Positions 12,701-27,000 of a stretch of DNA of 64,000 nucleotides are shown piece after piece. Numbering within the stretch: the stretch's first letter is position 1; every line of letters starts with the position of its first letter. The notes below the pieces were generated by a model. It ran no database searches. It saw only the letters and a list, made by a program, of their open reading frames with translations, and had not been told where the DNA came from. The position numbers and the translations under genes are program-made. Origin of the DNA: Ischnura elegans (Eukaryota > Arthropoda > Insecta > Odonata > Coenagrionidae); NCBI RefSeq assembly GCF_921293095.1, contig NC_060254.1, forward strand, positions 106,850,917 to 106,914,916. The letters run 5' to 3'.

Positions 12701-15700
12701 TTTCCCTGAGCTCTGCGCCTCATGCATGCAATGGTAACCTCAGACGACGTATAACTCCTATCTTCTCGTATAGAAACTAAGTCCCTGTGACGTCACGTGG
12801 AGCGGCATCGCATGGGCGCCAATCTGGCCCTTTTCAAATGAGGATAAAAATGGACCATTGCCATTCGTCTAACCCGGTATTTCTTTAACAAAATAATTTG
12901 TATATTATGAATACACTAATGGTGGGTAAATAATTGCAATCAATGCCTTTCGTTTTCTTTGATGAAGGAAACCACCCTATTGTGTCTGTAACTGTCCGGT
13001 CATTGATAGAGTTAGTGAAATGAAATACTTGGGAGTAATTCTGGATAGTAACCTACGCTGGGATAAACACTTACTTACTGTAAACAAATGCCTTAGAATT
13101 GCCTTGTCCAAATTTTACTACTTACGAAGAAAATGTCCTCTTCCGGTTAAAAAACCATTTATTATGGCCTTGCTCATTCCAAACTTTCTTATGGTGTAAT
13201 CTGTTGAGGCAGTAATACATGAACACATTTAAGTGTGCACTCATTTTGCAAAAAAAATAATTAGGGTAATGCTGTCTAAAAATTGCTAAGACCACTCATT
13301 TCCGTTGTTTGTGGCCCTAAATTTGTTGCCACTTAGGCATTTGTATTTATATAGAGCTTAAATTGTTTTTTGCCAGAAGTGGAAATACGCCTAGTGTAAG
13401 TGACAAATATAAATATAACTTAAGGAATGAGTCATTTATAGTTGCAAAGAGACCTAAGTTAACTGTATATAAACGCTGTTTCATTTACATGGGGCCAAAA
13501 TTATTACATCTACTGCCCGCAAGAATTTAAAAAAATAAAACCACAAATGTCATGTTGAGACTTGCTAAAGACTGGCTCTTCTCACAGGAAAAAGTTGAAA
13601 ATTTATTTTGATGTTATTTACATAAAACTTAATGTATCAGGTACTGCATTATTATGTTGTTGGCATACATTTTTGTTAATTGATGGTGGCTCAATTCTGG
13701 TCCTATGACCTTCGAGAACACCTAAAGCTCCTTCTCTTTTTCCATTGTATTAAGATGTAAAAAAAACAAAGGTAGGAGTAATAAATTATTATTATTATAA
13801 TTGTCAAATGAGAGTTTTGAAACCATTAGAAATGGATGATTTCCAGCAGTTATTGAGCAATTAGAATGGCGTAAGCGAGGGCAGACGGAGAGCGTCACCT
13901 GCGGCGAGTTGGGCGAACTAATTAGAACGGGGCGACCGCACAAATCAGACAGAGGGAGGAGGGTTGTAGGGGTACAGGGGAGGGGAGGGGAAGGAGGGAG
14001 CTCTCTTCTTTCCACCAATGCGAATAAAGATTGTTTACTTTCTAAAGGAAAGAGGTACGAAAAAGAGAGTTTAATTATATTTCTCTCGGATCAATCTATT
14101 CAATTTATTTAATTGACGAAGAAGCCAAAACTGCTAAATTTTAACGGAACATTATTGTTTGCTCGATAAAGTAAGGGATGTGCTGTAACACTGATACTAT
14201 CATTCGATGCAAACAAAAGCTGCCTTACATTGTTCTCACTGTACTTCACCTATCCTGGCCCAACCGGTGTGAGAGCCTTCAAACCTATTACTACCTCCAC
14301 TGTGCAATCGCCCACTGAATCAAATCCGCTCATCTAGTTGCCCAACCATAAGAAACCACTCACCTGGCAGTAGTCGGAGCATATACGCTCACCTCCAAAG
14401 CTTGGAGAATTGGAGGTGAGCGTTTAAGCGCCGCAGATACTGACAGCTGAGCATTTTCCTATTATTGGCCAACTACATGAGCGGATTTGATTCGGTGAGC
14501 GATTAAAAAATATCGCCCACCGAATCAAATCCGCAAATATAGTAAAATTAATCGAAATCCCCTCTTTTAAAGTAGAACTTCTTCACTCGGGTAGAAGGGT
14601 GGGTCGAGGGGGGTGCTCAAACCCTCTTCTTATCCTTCAGGTCACCAATCCAATCAAGGGGACTTCATCGTGAAGCGAACACTCGGCGAAGTTATTCTCT
14701 CTCTCTTCCTTGACTCCTCTCCTCTCTCCACCCGAAACACTATATTCAAAAACTGAAAAAATTCTGCCTGAATTGAAAATAATAGCAACACACTGGAGAC
14801 AGCCAGAAGGCTGGGACTAGTGCAGCACCAAAATCAGAAATAGGGTTGTTTCCTTCATCAAAAAAAAACGAAAGACATTGACTGCGATTCGTTACCTACC
14901 ATTAGTGTATTTATTATATACAAATTATTTGGTTTTAGAATTCCCAGTTTAGACGAACGGCTATAGTCAATTTTAACCTCATTATAAAAAGGCCAGATTG
15001 GCACCCATGCGATGCCACTCCACGTGACGTCACAGGGACCTAGTTTCTATACGAGTAGATAGGAGTTTTACATCGTCTGAGATTACCAATGCATGCATGA
15101 GACACAGAGCTCAGGGAAACGTCTCTTAATAATCACCTATTAAAACTGCCTATGGTCGGAAAGTTTCCTTCGTTTGATAAGGTATTAATAATCCTTATTT
15201 TAGCCAAGCGCTACCTGCTTGCAGGGTAATCTGCTACCTGCTAGCATCCTACGTCGTATCAGCGCTCAAAGCCTCGCCCCGAGGTCACCTCTCTTGCGGC
15301 AGCGGGAACCAGAATGACGTCACGCGGAGTTTTCCTAACATTTATACTTAGCCGTCGCGTTTTCGCGCGCTTGAAATTTTTCGCTTTTCATTTAATCGCG
15401 GAAAATAGATATCGTCATTTAAAAATCTAAAAGCGTGATAAGCGTACACCAGAAATTATAATCTTTCGATTTAGGCAATAAAAAAAATTTTGGAAACCAC
15501 TCTATTCCGGTGAGGCGAGGCGTGACTTCACTCCTGAACCAAAGGTAACCTGATACTCCTGGCTCGTCTAGACGCGTCGAAGGGGGGAGGTGGGTCTGTC
15601 TAGACGGCCGAGTGCTCCCCTTCCCACTTTTTACCGTCGCATTGTTGCGGAGCGCTGAGGGGAGGTCGGAAATTCAAATTGGAAATCCGAATCTCGCCCG

Positions 15701-17994
15701 TTTTGGCCTTGCCGCGTACTCCACAGGGATATCTTTTCTCGCCACGGGCATTCGAATAAAACTATGGGTTTCAATTTCGATTTAAGATCAAAGGTTTTGC
15801 TCAGTCTCGGCAATTTCAAATTTTTGATTTTGCTGCTTAGAGATAAATTATAGTTACCCTAAGTCCATGCAAATATCTTTGATAACTTGAGGACATAAAA
15901 GTATGAATTTCCCCTGTTATAATGAATACATGTCTCCTAAATACGATTGTGAAAACTGCAGACTCTTCTGTTTTACCGCAAGCGAGTGATATGTGAACAC
16001 CGGGATAGAGTAATAACAGACGCCATCGGCCCACAGCGGCTCCAGCAGGTCGATCTGTAAATGTCATATGGCCGTCACAAGCGGATTTCGTCAGTTTACT
16101 ACGATGCTAGGGCGATTCTGAAACTATTTAGTCACGTCGATCTGACTACCTCGTCGGTGCAAGCATTCACGGCCAAGAGGCCCAGCCCTTCGTCGCGGCA
16201 ATGCGCTTAAAATTTTCATTATGAATATACGTTACGATTGTTTATTAATAGCACATTATTCGTTAATTACGATGGAAGCTATTTTAAGCTGTCACTTCCC
16301 AAAAATAAAGTGCATTAAAAATAAATAAAAGAAATGCGTACACTTAAACTTACATTCGCGCACTTTGAATAGGGTAGTTTCCTTCATCAAAGACAACGAA
16401 AGGCATTGATTGCGATTCGTTACCCACCATTAGTGTATTCATAATACACAAATTATTTGGTTTTTGAAATACCGGTTTAGACGAATGGCAAGGGTCAAAT
16501 TTTATCCTCATTTGAAAAAGGCCAGATTGGCGCCCATGCGATTCCACTCCACGTGACGTCACAGGGACCTAGTTTCTACACGAGAGGATAGGAGTTATAC
16601 ATCGTCTGAGGTTACCAATGCATGCATGAGGCACAGAGCTCAGGGAAACATGTCTTAATAATCACCTACTAAAACTGGCTAAGGTCGGAAAGTTTTCTTC
16701 GTTTGATAAGGTATTAATAAACCTTTTTTAAGCCAAGCGCTACCTTTCAGCAAGGTACTCAGCTACCCGCTGGCAGCCTGCGACGTATCAGCGCTAAGCC
16801 TCGCCTCAAGGTCACCTCACCGGGCGGGAGGGGGAACCAGAAATACGACGTACGGAGATATTTCCCGGCATTCATACTTGAGCGTCGCGTTTTCGCGCGC
16901 TTGAAAATTTTCACTTTTCATTTAATCGCGAAAAATAGATATCGTCATTTAAAAATCTAAAAGCGTGAAATACATACTCCAGGAGTAATAATCTTTCGAT
17001 TAAGGCAATAAGAAAATAATAGGAAACCACCCTATTGATGATATATGTGCCAATTGTATCTTCGCCTTGATTGCGATAGAAGTTGGTGAGAAATAATTCT
17101 TTTGCGAGCCGGTGAAAGCGTAGTCGCGGCAGTCAATCTTGGTTTTTAACGATGAATTTCAATCATCAATGCGAGGTTGTAGACTTCATGAATGTATTAT
17201 AATCAATGACAGTCGCAAAAGAAAATGTATTGCACTTCACAGTTAAGTACGATAACTTGCTACCTTATTCAAGTGCTAATACACAGAGGCATATGTTTTA
17301 GGAAATGCACATCAATCTAGGAGACTTTCCGTGAGTTACGTCAGTAATGAAGATGAAACCTTTATTTTCGAAAGAGGACACTTGGGTAGTGATACGGTTT
17401 AAGGGTTTTGTCCAAATATGCCCGAGTTCGAGAGAAAAAAAAGCATTTAAAAAATTAGAAATACGGACACGTCGAATTTAGTTTTTAAAAATCCACTCTT
17501 ACATTCAATGTCGATTTATCCTAGTGGTAGCGTTTCGCTTTCTGTAGGATTCGAGTTGGTGACTCGGAGATTGCAAATTTTTTCCAGTCTGCCAGTCTGT
17601 ACATTTTTTGTAATCTGTTCCATTTTCACAAAGGGTGAAGGCCGGTATCCACTAGTGATGGGTCGATCATGAACGATTCGATCAAAAAGATTGAATCACT
17701 AGGTGAATCAAATGACTCATGATTCATTTCGTTAAACAAGTCGATCATCAATCACTCCGACTTCCGGTTTCATATCAATCATCCCGGTTTCCGGTTCATT
17801 TCAAAATTTGGAACGATCGATGCTTGATCTATTTTCGACAGGGAAGAAATAGTTGAGAGAAAATTAAATATTATGTTATAAAGAACTGAATGCTTTTGTG
17901 ATCTTTTTCTTATATGATTTCCAGCAGTTATCAGTATTAATAACACAAATACACGTAAAAGGAAAGTATTAAGATGACTCTTGTAGGAGAACGT

Positions 17995-18032
<38 letters not shown>

Positions 18033-21000
18033 TAAAGCTGTTAACATTTTATTATGCCGTTTATAAAATCATCCTGCAGATCAGATTCATGCATAGTGTG
18101 TGGTGTATTTTGTGTTACATTTTTAGATATATAGTTAGAAATTATTCTATTAGTGTTAAGAAACTGTGACAGTTTTGCCTTCCCAAATATTTTCATGACA
18201 CTACTTCCTTCATTTTTGCAATATACTTTACTCATCTGGGAATTCACAATCAAAATAGTATATGAAATGTTAATATGGATAGCAATCAGCGTTACCAATG
18301 CTCTTCGAAGATGAGGCAGTATTTATTCGATTCTTCAAAGTGATTTATTACATCCATTGATAGAGTCTTTTCGATCTTGATTCCTTTTGAGTCTTTTCGA
18401 TCATAACGATTGAATCAATTGTTTGAATCATCTCTGTGACTCGAGTCAAAATGATTGAATCACTAAAATGATCGACTTTGCCCATCACTAGTGTCCACAG
18501 TGCGAGGCTGTTCGCTGCGAATGTCTCGTGGCGAATGCTCGTCTTTGCCTCGGACTGTGGATACCGACGTTGCTCGCTATGAGGCGTTCGCGTCGCACAA
18601 TTCGTGAATGCGGGTGGTTGGCGTGCTCGTAGTGAGCATTCGTGGTTACAAAATCGCTGAAGAGCGTATGTCTCACCCTGAGGCAGAATTCGCGAGGCAT
18701 TCGCAGCGAGCAGCCTCGCACTGTGGATACCGACCTTAAGCCCGTATGACACTATCCAATTTATTGGCCAATAAATCGGCGCACAATATAGTTTAAAATA
18801 TTGGGAGTTACGTACCGTATGACACGTATCAATATTTTCACCAATATTGGCCTAAAAGGTGTTCTAATGTCCCGCTTGAGAACGACATTGTATTTCGATT
18901 AATTTACGCTGTGTTCGTGTGATTTGTACTTTTCAATCAATAGTGAAACCACATTTTAGAAAATTCAAGCGAATTTTCGTAACAAAACCAATTTTTTACA
19001 TCCAAATCGTATGTTTTTTGAATAGCTTCTTGTAGTGGCCACTTGGTGTCAACAAACTGACTTCTGATTGGAGATTGGCCGCGATAAGATAGAACCTGTT
19101 CTAAATTCCAAATTGGGCGAGAAATTGTGTCCAATACTGTGGAAAGGAAATTGGACTAGAAATTGGTGCGTGTCAGTTGGACCACAATCCAAAATCCGAT
19201 GGATTGGCCAATGAATTGAAAAGTGTCATACGTGCTTTGAGAAAAAAGACTTTGCTGTTCCACAAAATAAAATAAATATTTGCGACCGGTTTCGATACGG
19301 CGTATCATCGCCTGGCCAACTGATGATACGCCATATCGAAACCGGTCGCAAATATATATTTTATTTTGTGGAACAGCAAAGTCTTTTTCTCTTACCCTTT
19401 GTGCATCATGAAGGAGTTCCATCATGTTACGCCACCCAACATCGCATGTTCCATGTTCGTCAGGCTTATTGATCGCAGAAGTTTTACATTTTTTACTTGA
19501 CGGCTTTTTGACAATAAGCCCTAAATTAATATATATGTCGCAATAGCGACATGAGGTAATAGGGGTGTTAACCTCAAATGAAAATACCCATTTAAGTAGA
19601 TGCTAACGGTGAGTTTTGGCTAATCATTCACATTGGTGAAAAATTTTTTGCAATAGGTGCATTACATTTTCTTTTGTGCTCAGATGAAATTTGTGCGCCT
19701 TTGAAACGGCCTGTTTCGGCGGGAAGTCAGTCTCAAATGGCTCTGACGTCACCCACAGCTACTTCGCTGGCTGTGCGCTTTCGGTGAACGCTGTTACCCG
19801 AGCCGTGCTTGAATTTGCGGATGCCGTGGTGAGAAACGGCTTTTTGTGTTATTAACCGTAAAAAAATGTCTTTAGGTCCAAGTCTGTTGCGTAAACTTGG
19901 CCCGTTCACGGAGCAGGTTAACACAACGCCTGACCGACACTTGACTGATGCTCAAAATCGTCAATAAAAGCCCCTATGAAGCAGCATGCGTATCAAATAA
20001 CTTTTCCTTAATTCCTAGCTGCGCTCTTGAAGCGAAGGAAGAAATACAACGGATGGTTTACCGACTCGTTAACATACCACGTTTAATTGATTATGAGAAA
20101 ATCATGGGTTTTCATTAGCACATGAGCACAAACATCACAAAAACTGAAGGACTGACCATACGATTTGTTAATCGTTATCACGAATGCAACACGGACATTA
20201 CCGTTTGCCAACAATTGCTTGGAGATTTGTTTACAAACACGGTAGTGAAGAGTCAGCCAGAGCTGGGCTTACAATTAGCTCGAAATAATTTTTTTTAAAT
20301 AAAATGTCAATATTTTGAATATAATTAGTAATTAAAATGTTATATTGCTACAAATTTCAGTTATTAGATAGGTAAAAACAAAACAAATAATTTAATTTGT
20401 AGTTTTGACCGACTTATCAATTGTTGTTGCGTTAATAACTTTTAAAAACATATCACTAAGAAAGAGATTAATTTTTTGTGTGAAATTATCCGTTATTTTA
20501 TGCCCTATGTGTTATCCGGGGCTGAGACGAATCCATGGAACCTAATATCATTAAAATTGGTGGAGCCGTTCTCGAGTTATAAGTGTTCTAACTAAAACGA
20601 TTTTCGACTTTCTTTTATTTATATAGAAGAGTTTTCATCTCAGCATCGCACTTTATGTGTAAAAAGCAAAATAAATAATGTTTCCGATGGAGATCAAATT
20701 ACGGTCCTTTGTTGAAACTTGCGGTGCAGAGGATTCAGATTGCTTGAAAAAGCATCGATTTAAAAATATGTTAACTCAATTAAATTTAAAGAGAATGTAT
20801 GCTTTGAAATGACGAAGTACTCATATCAAATATGAAAATCACATTCAGCGCATGCTGGGAGAACGCTCGATCAAATTAGATGAGCACACTTTGGAATGAA
20901 ATTTAGTTGTCCAGGTGTAGTTGCCACGTCGAATTAAATGCATAAGTAAGTGAAAAGCCGTTTTTCTCCACTCTTTCCACACAGTCCATTTGGAGGGCGC

Positions 21001-24000
21001 TTCATCAATGCGCTTGCATTTACGTCAAGACCACTTCAGGACGATGAGCTCCTCGAGATCACGATCTTGGAAATGAATGTCGAAGCTGGAGAAGATTACT
21101 ACTTGGCAATTGGAGTGACGACCGAAAATCCTGAAAAAATCAAAGAAGTACCACAGATGATTCTGGGCCTTAAGTAAGTACGACGAAACCTGAGGTGATA
21201 TCCGGTGCAGTCAAATCGATGACTCGGTAAAAATAGCTGAATAGTGAGTGATGTATGGCCGTTTTCCAATTCGCAATTATTCACCCTTCGTGCACTTTTC
21301 GACCGTCAACTTAAGGATGTGACGACAGCAAAGGTAGATCCAATCGACGAGGGCACGAAGGAACGAGGGAACGAAGGGTAAGCGAACAAGGGAACGCGGA
21401 TGCTCCCTCGATAGCGTGCCCGCGTAGGAAGTGGACGTGAAAATGGCGGCAATGGAAAAATTAGAAATCTTGAACTGGAGTTTTAAGTAATTTTGTGTTT
21501 ATTATGTGAGCTCTTTTACGTAATATTATATCGGCATTTGCTCTTCACGTGCAAAAATATAAGTATAAAGGTGAAACTGATTCTTAAATCAACCACCAGA
21601 TGTCCTAACACTTCCCCGCGCGTCACATTTCGTTACTGTCAACAGTTACTGTCAGAAAAAAATATAAAAAAAACGGATTACATATTGTTTGGAACCTTTG
21701 AAAAAAATCATGAACGGCAACAAATTAACAATAACATGATGTTTTCTTGGTATAATATATTAGGGGAGACCGGGGAACGTTGGCCCGATTTTTTTACATT
21801 TTTAAATATTTTTTATTTATGCATAGTTAACTTTATGAAATTATTGCTAAATTGTAGAACAGTCTTTCTAAATCTGGATGGCAATAATTAAACTTGAATA
21901 TATGTGTTATAAATTTAAAATAAATAAATAAATAATGGGCATATGACAGGTGGGCCAATCTGCCCCTACATCGGGGTAAGTTGGCCATGCGGCTGGGGCA
22001 CGTTGGCCCATGTATTTTTTGATAAGCTGAACTAGTATGATTTTAGGGAATCAAAATAAAACTAATAGTTATCAAGAAATATATTTCAATACATGCAATC
22101 ATTTTGCTAAAACAACGGGAAAGCTTTAAATTATTAGGATTTCTCGCGTGCTAATACCAACCAGTTAACTTTTGTGACTGTCCAGATACAAAGGATCAGC
22201 GCAGTTATTGCTTTTGTGAAATAGTACACGGATTTCATTGTTCACACATGTCTAATGAGCGCAACGCTTGCAATTTGTGCACTAAATGCATTGTGCTGCA
22301 GGCTGACCGTCGAAAAATGCACACTTTAGGCATAGTGAATCTTCATTTTCCTATATCGGACGCGCGTATTTTATTTTATTTTTTGGCTCTAGTTGACGTG
22401 CGTTACATTGTAATACTATGTCACGTTCAAATAGAAGTCTGTCTTCACCACTGCGCTTATATTTTAGTAGCCTCTGTGAATTTAATTGAGTCTTTGTGTC
22501 TAATCAGTTCAGACACAACACAACGCTCCCAAAGACGACTAATCGCAGACCCAGTGGAACCTCTGGAGTTGACTATTGATGCAAGCTTACTCTAAAATGT
22601 AACGGAAAATAATCCATGTAAGTGAGGAAGGGGTAATCCAGCTTTTGAGCTCAATTTAAATTGTAATTGAATTCTTCCTATAAAGAGGCAATCAAATGCG
22701 CAAGTCCACTCGACTTGTTTTTCACTTTTCTCGAATGAACTGCTTAAGCACATTTGCATAAACAGTGACATATATGCTAACCAGAAAAATGTAAATCTAG
22801 CTTTGGAGAAGGAGGAACGTATGACATGATAAAATCAGGTAATATGACATATAATGCTAATGTCATACGCACAATAAACGTATGTGTTGGTCCAAAAATG
22901 TAACAAAACTTAACAAAAGATACTTCCCCACACTCTTGTCGGCAAGCATGCATTGTAACCTGTTTGAAATAATATTAAGTCATTTACACCTGAATGTCAG
23001 CTCATTTGAAGATGGAAGCGACCGTCTATTCAAAATTAGGCCATTTTTGACGAAGGAATGCATGGCCAACGTGCCCCGTCATCGCTGGGCCAACCTGCCC
23101 CATCGCCATGTTTACAATAAATTCTATTCGTTACAAAACTCACGGAAGCAATTTAGATTGTATGCCACACACAAGTTATCCTTAAAATATGATATTTAAT
23201 TATAGTACTCAACTATTGGGCACAAATAGATCTAATCTTAAATAACACACATTTAACCTGTTAGTAGAATTTTACTGAAACACGCACAAATACAATTAAT
23301 CGCTACAACTTGTCAAAAACTGCTCCGCCAGTCATAATGGTGTTGTGGAGAAAGGGAAAGTGTGTTACCAACCTTCTGATAGATTCCTAGCACGATTCAG
23401 TGTCTATTGTATGAATTAGCTCGACTGGGCCATCCTGCCCCTATGGCCAAGTGCCCCGGTCTCCCCTACCCTAGCGAGATGTTTATTTAAAGTTAATACA
23501 TTATTATGTGCACACAATGTATGAAAAAATAATATTTAAGCAAGGTCAAATAATGCATTCATTCTGACTTTTCTTGGCAAAGAAGCAGATGATACGGTAT
23601 GTCACCGGAATAGTATAAGTATAGATTAAAGTGATGAATATTAAGTGTAAATAGCTAATGAGAGGTGCTTATTTCAGAGCCCCAGGGTGGTTTCTCTACG
23701 GTGTGCAGGGGTTCCAGTGTAACGGAAAATGCCAGATTATTGACGGCGTTAAGCTTCCAAGGAATGGCCAGGTGAGTGTCAATAATGGGACGAAGTGTCA
23801 TTGAGCTTTGAAGTGGATATGAGCTTTGAAGTGGATAGTGGAGTTTTCCTCATTGGGATAGTGCATGTTATTGGATAAAAGTTTGGCCACAGCATACGAT
23901 ATCGATCGGGAATAAAAATGAATTTAAGGGTAAAAACAATGCGGAAAATTCATATCGTGTGCTTCAAGTTAGCACTTTTATAGCTATTAGAACAGACCAT

Positions 24001-27000
24001 TAAGCCTTTTTCATACAAATAGAGTGATTTTACTTCAATTACTGCATTCATTCGCTAATTACTGAAAAATTATAACGGTAATAACCCTATTGATATTTAT
24101 TTTTACCATAATTATACATGATTAAGGAATGTTATGCTGGATTTTATCGTAAATGATAAATGATTTGACGCAGTCATAAATACTTTTTCCTTGCAAATAC
24201 TTGCTTAATGACGTGCACCAAAATTGGCATTTTCAGCTGCAATTTCCAGAAAATTTAGAAAGAGTTTTCAAGGCTTGTATTGAAGTTTTCTAGCAAATTG
24301 TATATAGTTATTTTCTCTAGCCAATCTCTGCAATTATCTGCAGCGGTTCCAAAATTTCCTAATACCCAACACGGCTAAGTCCGCCATTCTGGTCAACGCC
24401 AAAATTCCGTGATTCTACGTTAAAAGAAGTTTTATCCAAAAATTCAAGCGGTTAAGTTTTCAAAATAAACATAAGAAAGTATTTAAGAGCTAATAATATA
24501 TGAGCTTAATAGGTTAATGTGAACTTTTTTAATTTTGGTAAATCGTAGTTTACTACGACAAAGAAAAAAAATTCGGCAATTCAAATATGTATTTAAGCGT
24601 AATTAATTTGATGGCAAGACCTAAAAAAAGAATTTTTCATACAAATTAAATTGGCAAAATTGCCGGAGAAATAATTACATTTAAGTCTATCACAATGATA
24701 TGTTCTTTTCAATAACACAGGCCAACAATGAAAAAACCTTTTTACTGAAAATACCTTATTAACCGTATTTACAAGATTTGACACCCAGTGACTTTTTATC
24801 ATTTCTCAACTTGAATAAATAGCTTTGCAGACAAATTTTCTTGTCTATGAAGTAGATAATTGCCCAAATTAATGAATAATGAGAATATCCCGAAATTATT
24901 CTTTTTGAACGGCTAAAAATCCTTGGAAAAATGTATTTAAAATTTACAGAGCAGAAACGAGTTGAAGTTGAAAAATAGGAAAAACTTGATCCAAAAAAAT
25001 TATTTTTATATCTTTTTGTAAAGACTTATTGAATGACCTTCGTATCAAGTAATTGCCGATTTCTGATTTTTCTCTTTAAAATGCGCTCGATGAGGTTGAA
25101 TTTTTTTTATCATCGTGAGTGATTTTATACGCTCGATTGGAAGGCATAGTTTCTGGTGCTATCATGCAAACACAGCTCGAATGCATTGCATAAGTTGGTG
25201 CGGCTGCTCTCAAGACGACTGAATACATTCTAAGTTAACTCATATAAATCCTATTGTGGGACTTTGCAAGGTCGAGTACAGTGTGACGATGACTCTTCAT
25301 CATTTTATGCATTTAAATGACACTTAGCGTGCTTTTGTCTTCCCGGTTTGCATTGCGAACTCTTACGTGAGATAATAATATTCATCTATGTCTCGCTTCA
25401 TAAGAAATCAATTTAAATTAGGCCGTTATGACTCTGTTTAGCGAGGGGCCGATGAAAGCCGTTATTTTGGCTGGAGGACTGTTCTTTAATAACACAGGCA
25501 AACAATGAAAAAACCTTTTTACCGAAAATACCTTATTCTTATGTTTTTAAAGTTGCTGAATCCGAATGTGATGGTTTTAAAGTTGTTTCACCCACCATTT
25601 ATTCACATTTTACAGTTAAATTTATGAAATCAAGCAATATTTTTAGAATTTAACAGCTTTTTTATAGTTATAATAAAATTGAAAAAGTAGGCCTAATGAA
25701 CGAAGATAATGGGGGATTACTGTTGGTGTTTCACCGAGAAGTTCAGCAAGCGATTCATCGCAGAAAAATCTACACAAGAAGCTTCAAGGAAAAAAGGGAA
25801 AGAAAATGTAGACTAATTCCAGTTGACAAGTGTACCCTATATTATCACGCTGTAGTAAATAGAAACAATTTTATCACGATGTATTGAATAGTAAGTGCAA
25901 ACAATTTTATGATGTAACACAGTTTTTCATTGATTTTCCTGTATACCGTAAGGGGTATTAGACTAAATATTAAACTACATATTGCTTGGAAACTAAGGGT
26001 GATACAAAAAAACTAAGGTCAGGTTTGGATTCGGCACATTAAAATTTATAAAGATCAGCTATTAAAATAAAAACGCTTTCAAACAAAACTTTAATAGGGT
26101 GGTTTCCTATTATTTTTTATTGCCTAAATCGAAAGATTATTACTCCTGGAGTACGTATTTAACGCATTTAGAATTGTAAATGACGATATCTATTTTTCGC
26201 GATTAAATGAAAAGTGAAAATTTTCAAGCGCGCGAAAACGCGACGGGTAAGTATGAATGCCGGGAAATCTCTTCGTGATTCTTATTTCTGGTTCCCGCTG
26301 CCCCCCTGTGAGGTGACCTTGAGGCGAGGCTTAGCGCTGATACGACGCAGGCTGCTAGCGGGTAGCTGAGCACCCTGCTAGCAGGGAGCGCTTGGCTTAA
26401 ATAAGGATTATTAATACCTTATCAAACGAAGAAAACTTTCCGAACTTAGGTAATTTGAATGGGTGATTATTAAGAGATGTTTCCCTGAGCTATCTGCCTC
26501 ATGCATGCATTGGTAATCTCAGACGATGTAAAACTTCTATCTACTCATATAGAAAATATGTCCCGGTGACGTCCCAGTGTGGAGTGGCATCGCATGGGTG
26601 CCAATCTGGCCTTTTTCAAATGCAGTTAAAATTGACCATTGCCATTCGTCTAAACTGGGATTTCTAAAGCTAAATGTGATGAGTTGCATGCTGCAACCGT
26701 TCAGTTTTCCTGATTTATGACGTAAAACGTACCGTTTACGAACACCTAACTACTATGATTGTGAATGACCAAATGACTACTACAATCGCAAAAGAAGAAA
26801 CCGCATTCTAAGAAAATGTAAATAACTCGGTGATATGTAGCTCAATACGACAATTTACTACATGTTGCTCCTTTGAATAATTTTGTGGTTCGGGAATTCG
26901 GGAATCATTCCTTATATGGGTCAAACGTACATAAAGCAATAAATACAGTTGAACTTTCATTCATTCCTCAATTTAAATGCAGTTCTCCGTAAAATATTTA

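Noticed and set aside
18348-18752. 134-codon minus-strand frame
   Set aside because: It lies across the end of the hAT MITE and its host TIR element. The peptide simply translates terminal repeats.
21493-21891. 132-codon frame after NHR exon 4
   Set aside because: Intronic, running into the GGGGAGACC element, with no similarity to the NHR protein.
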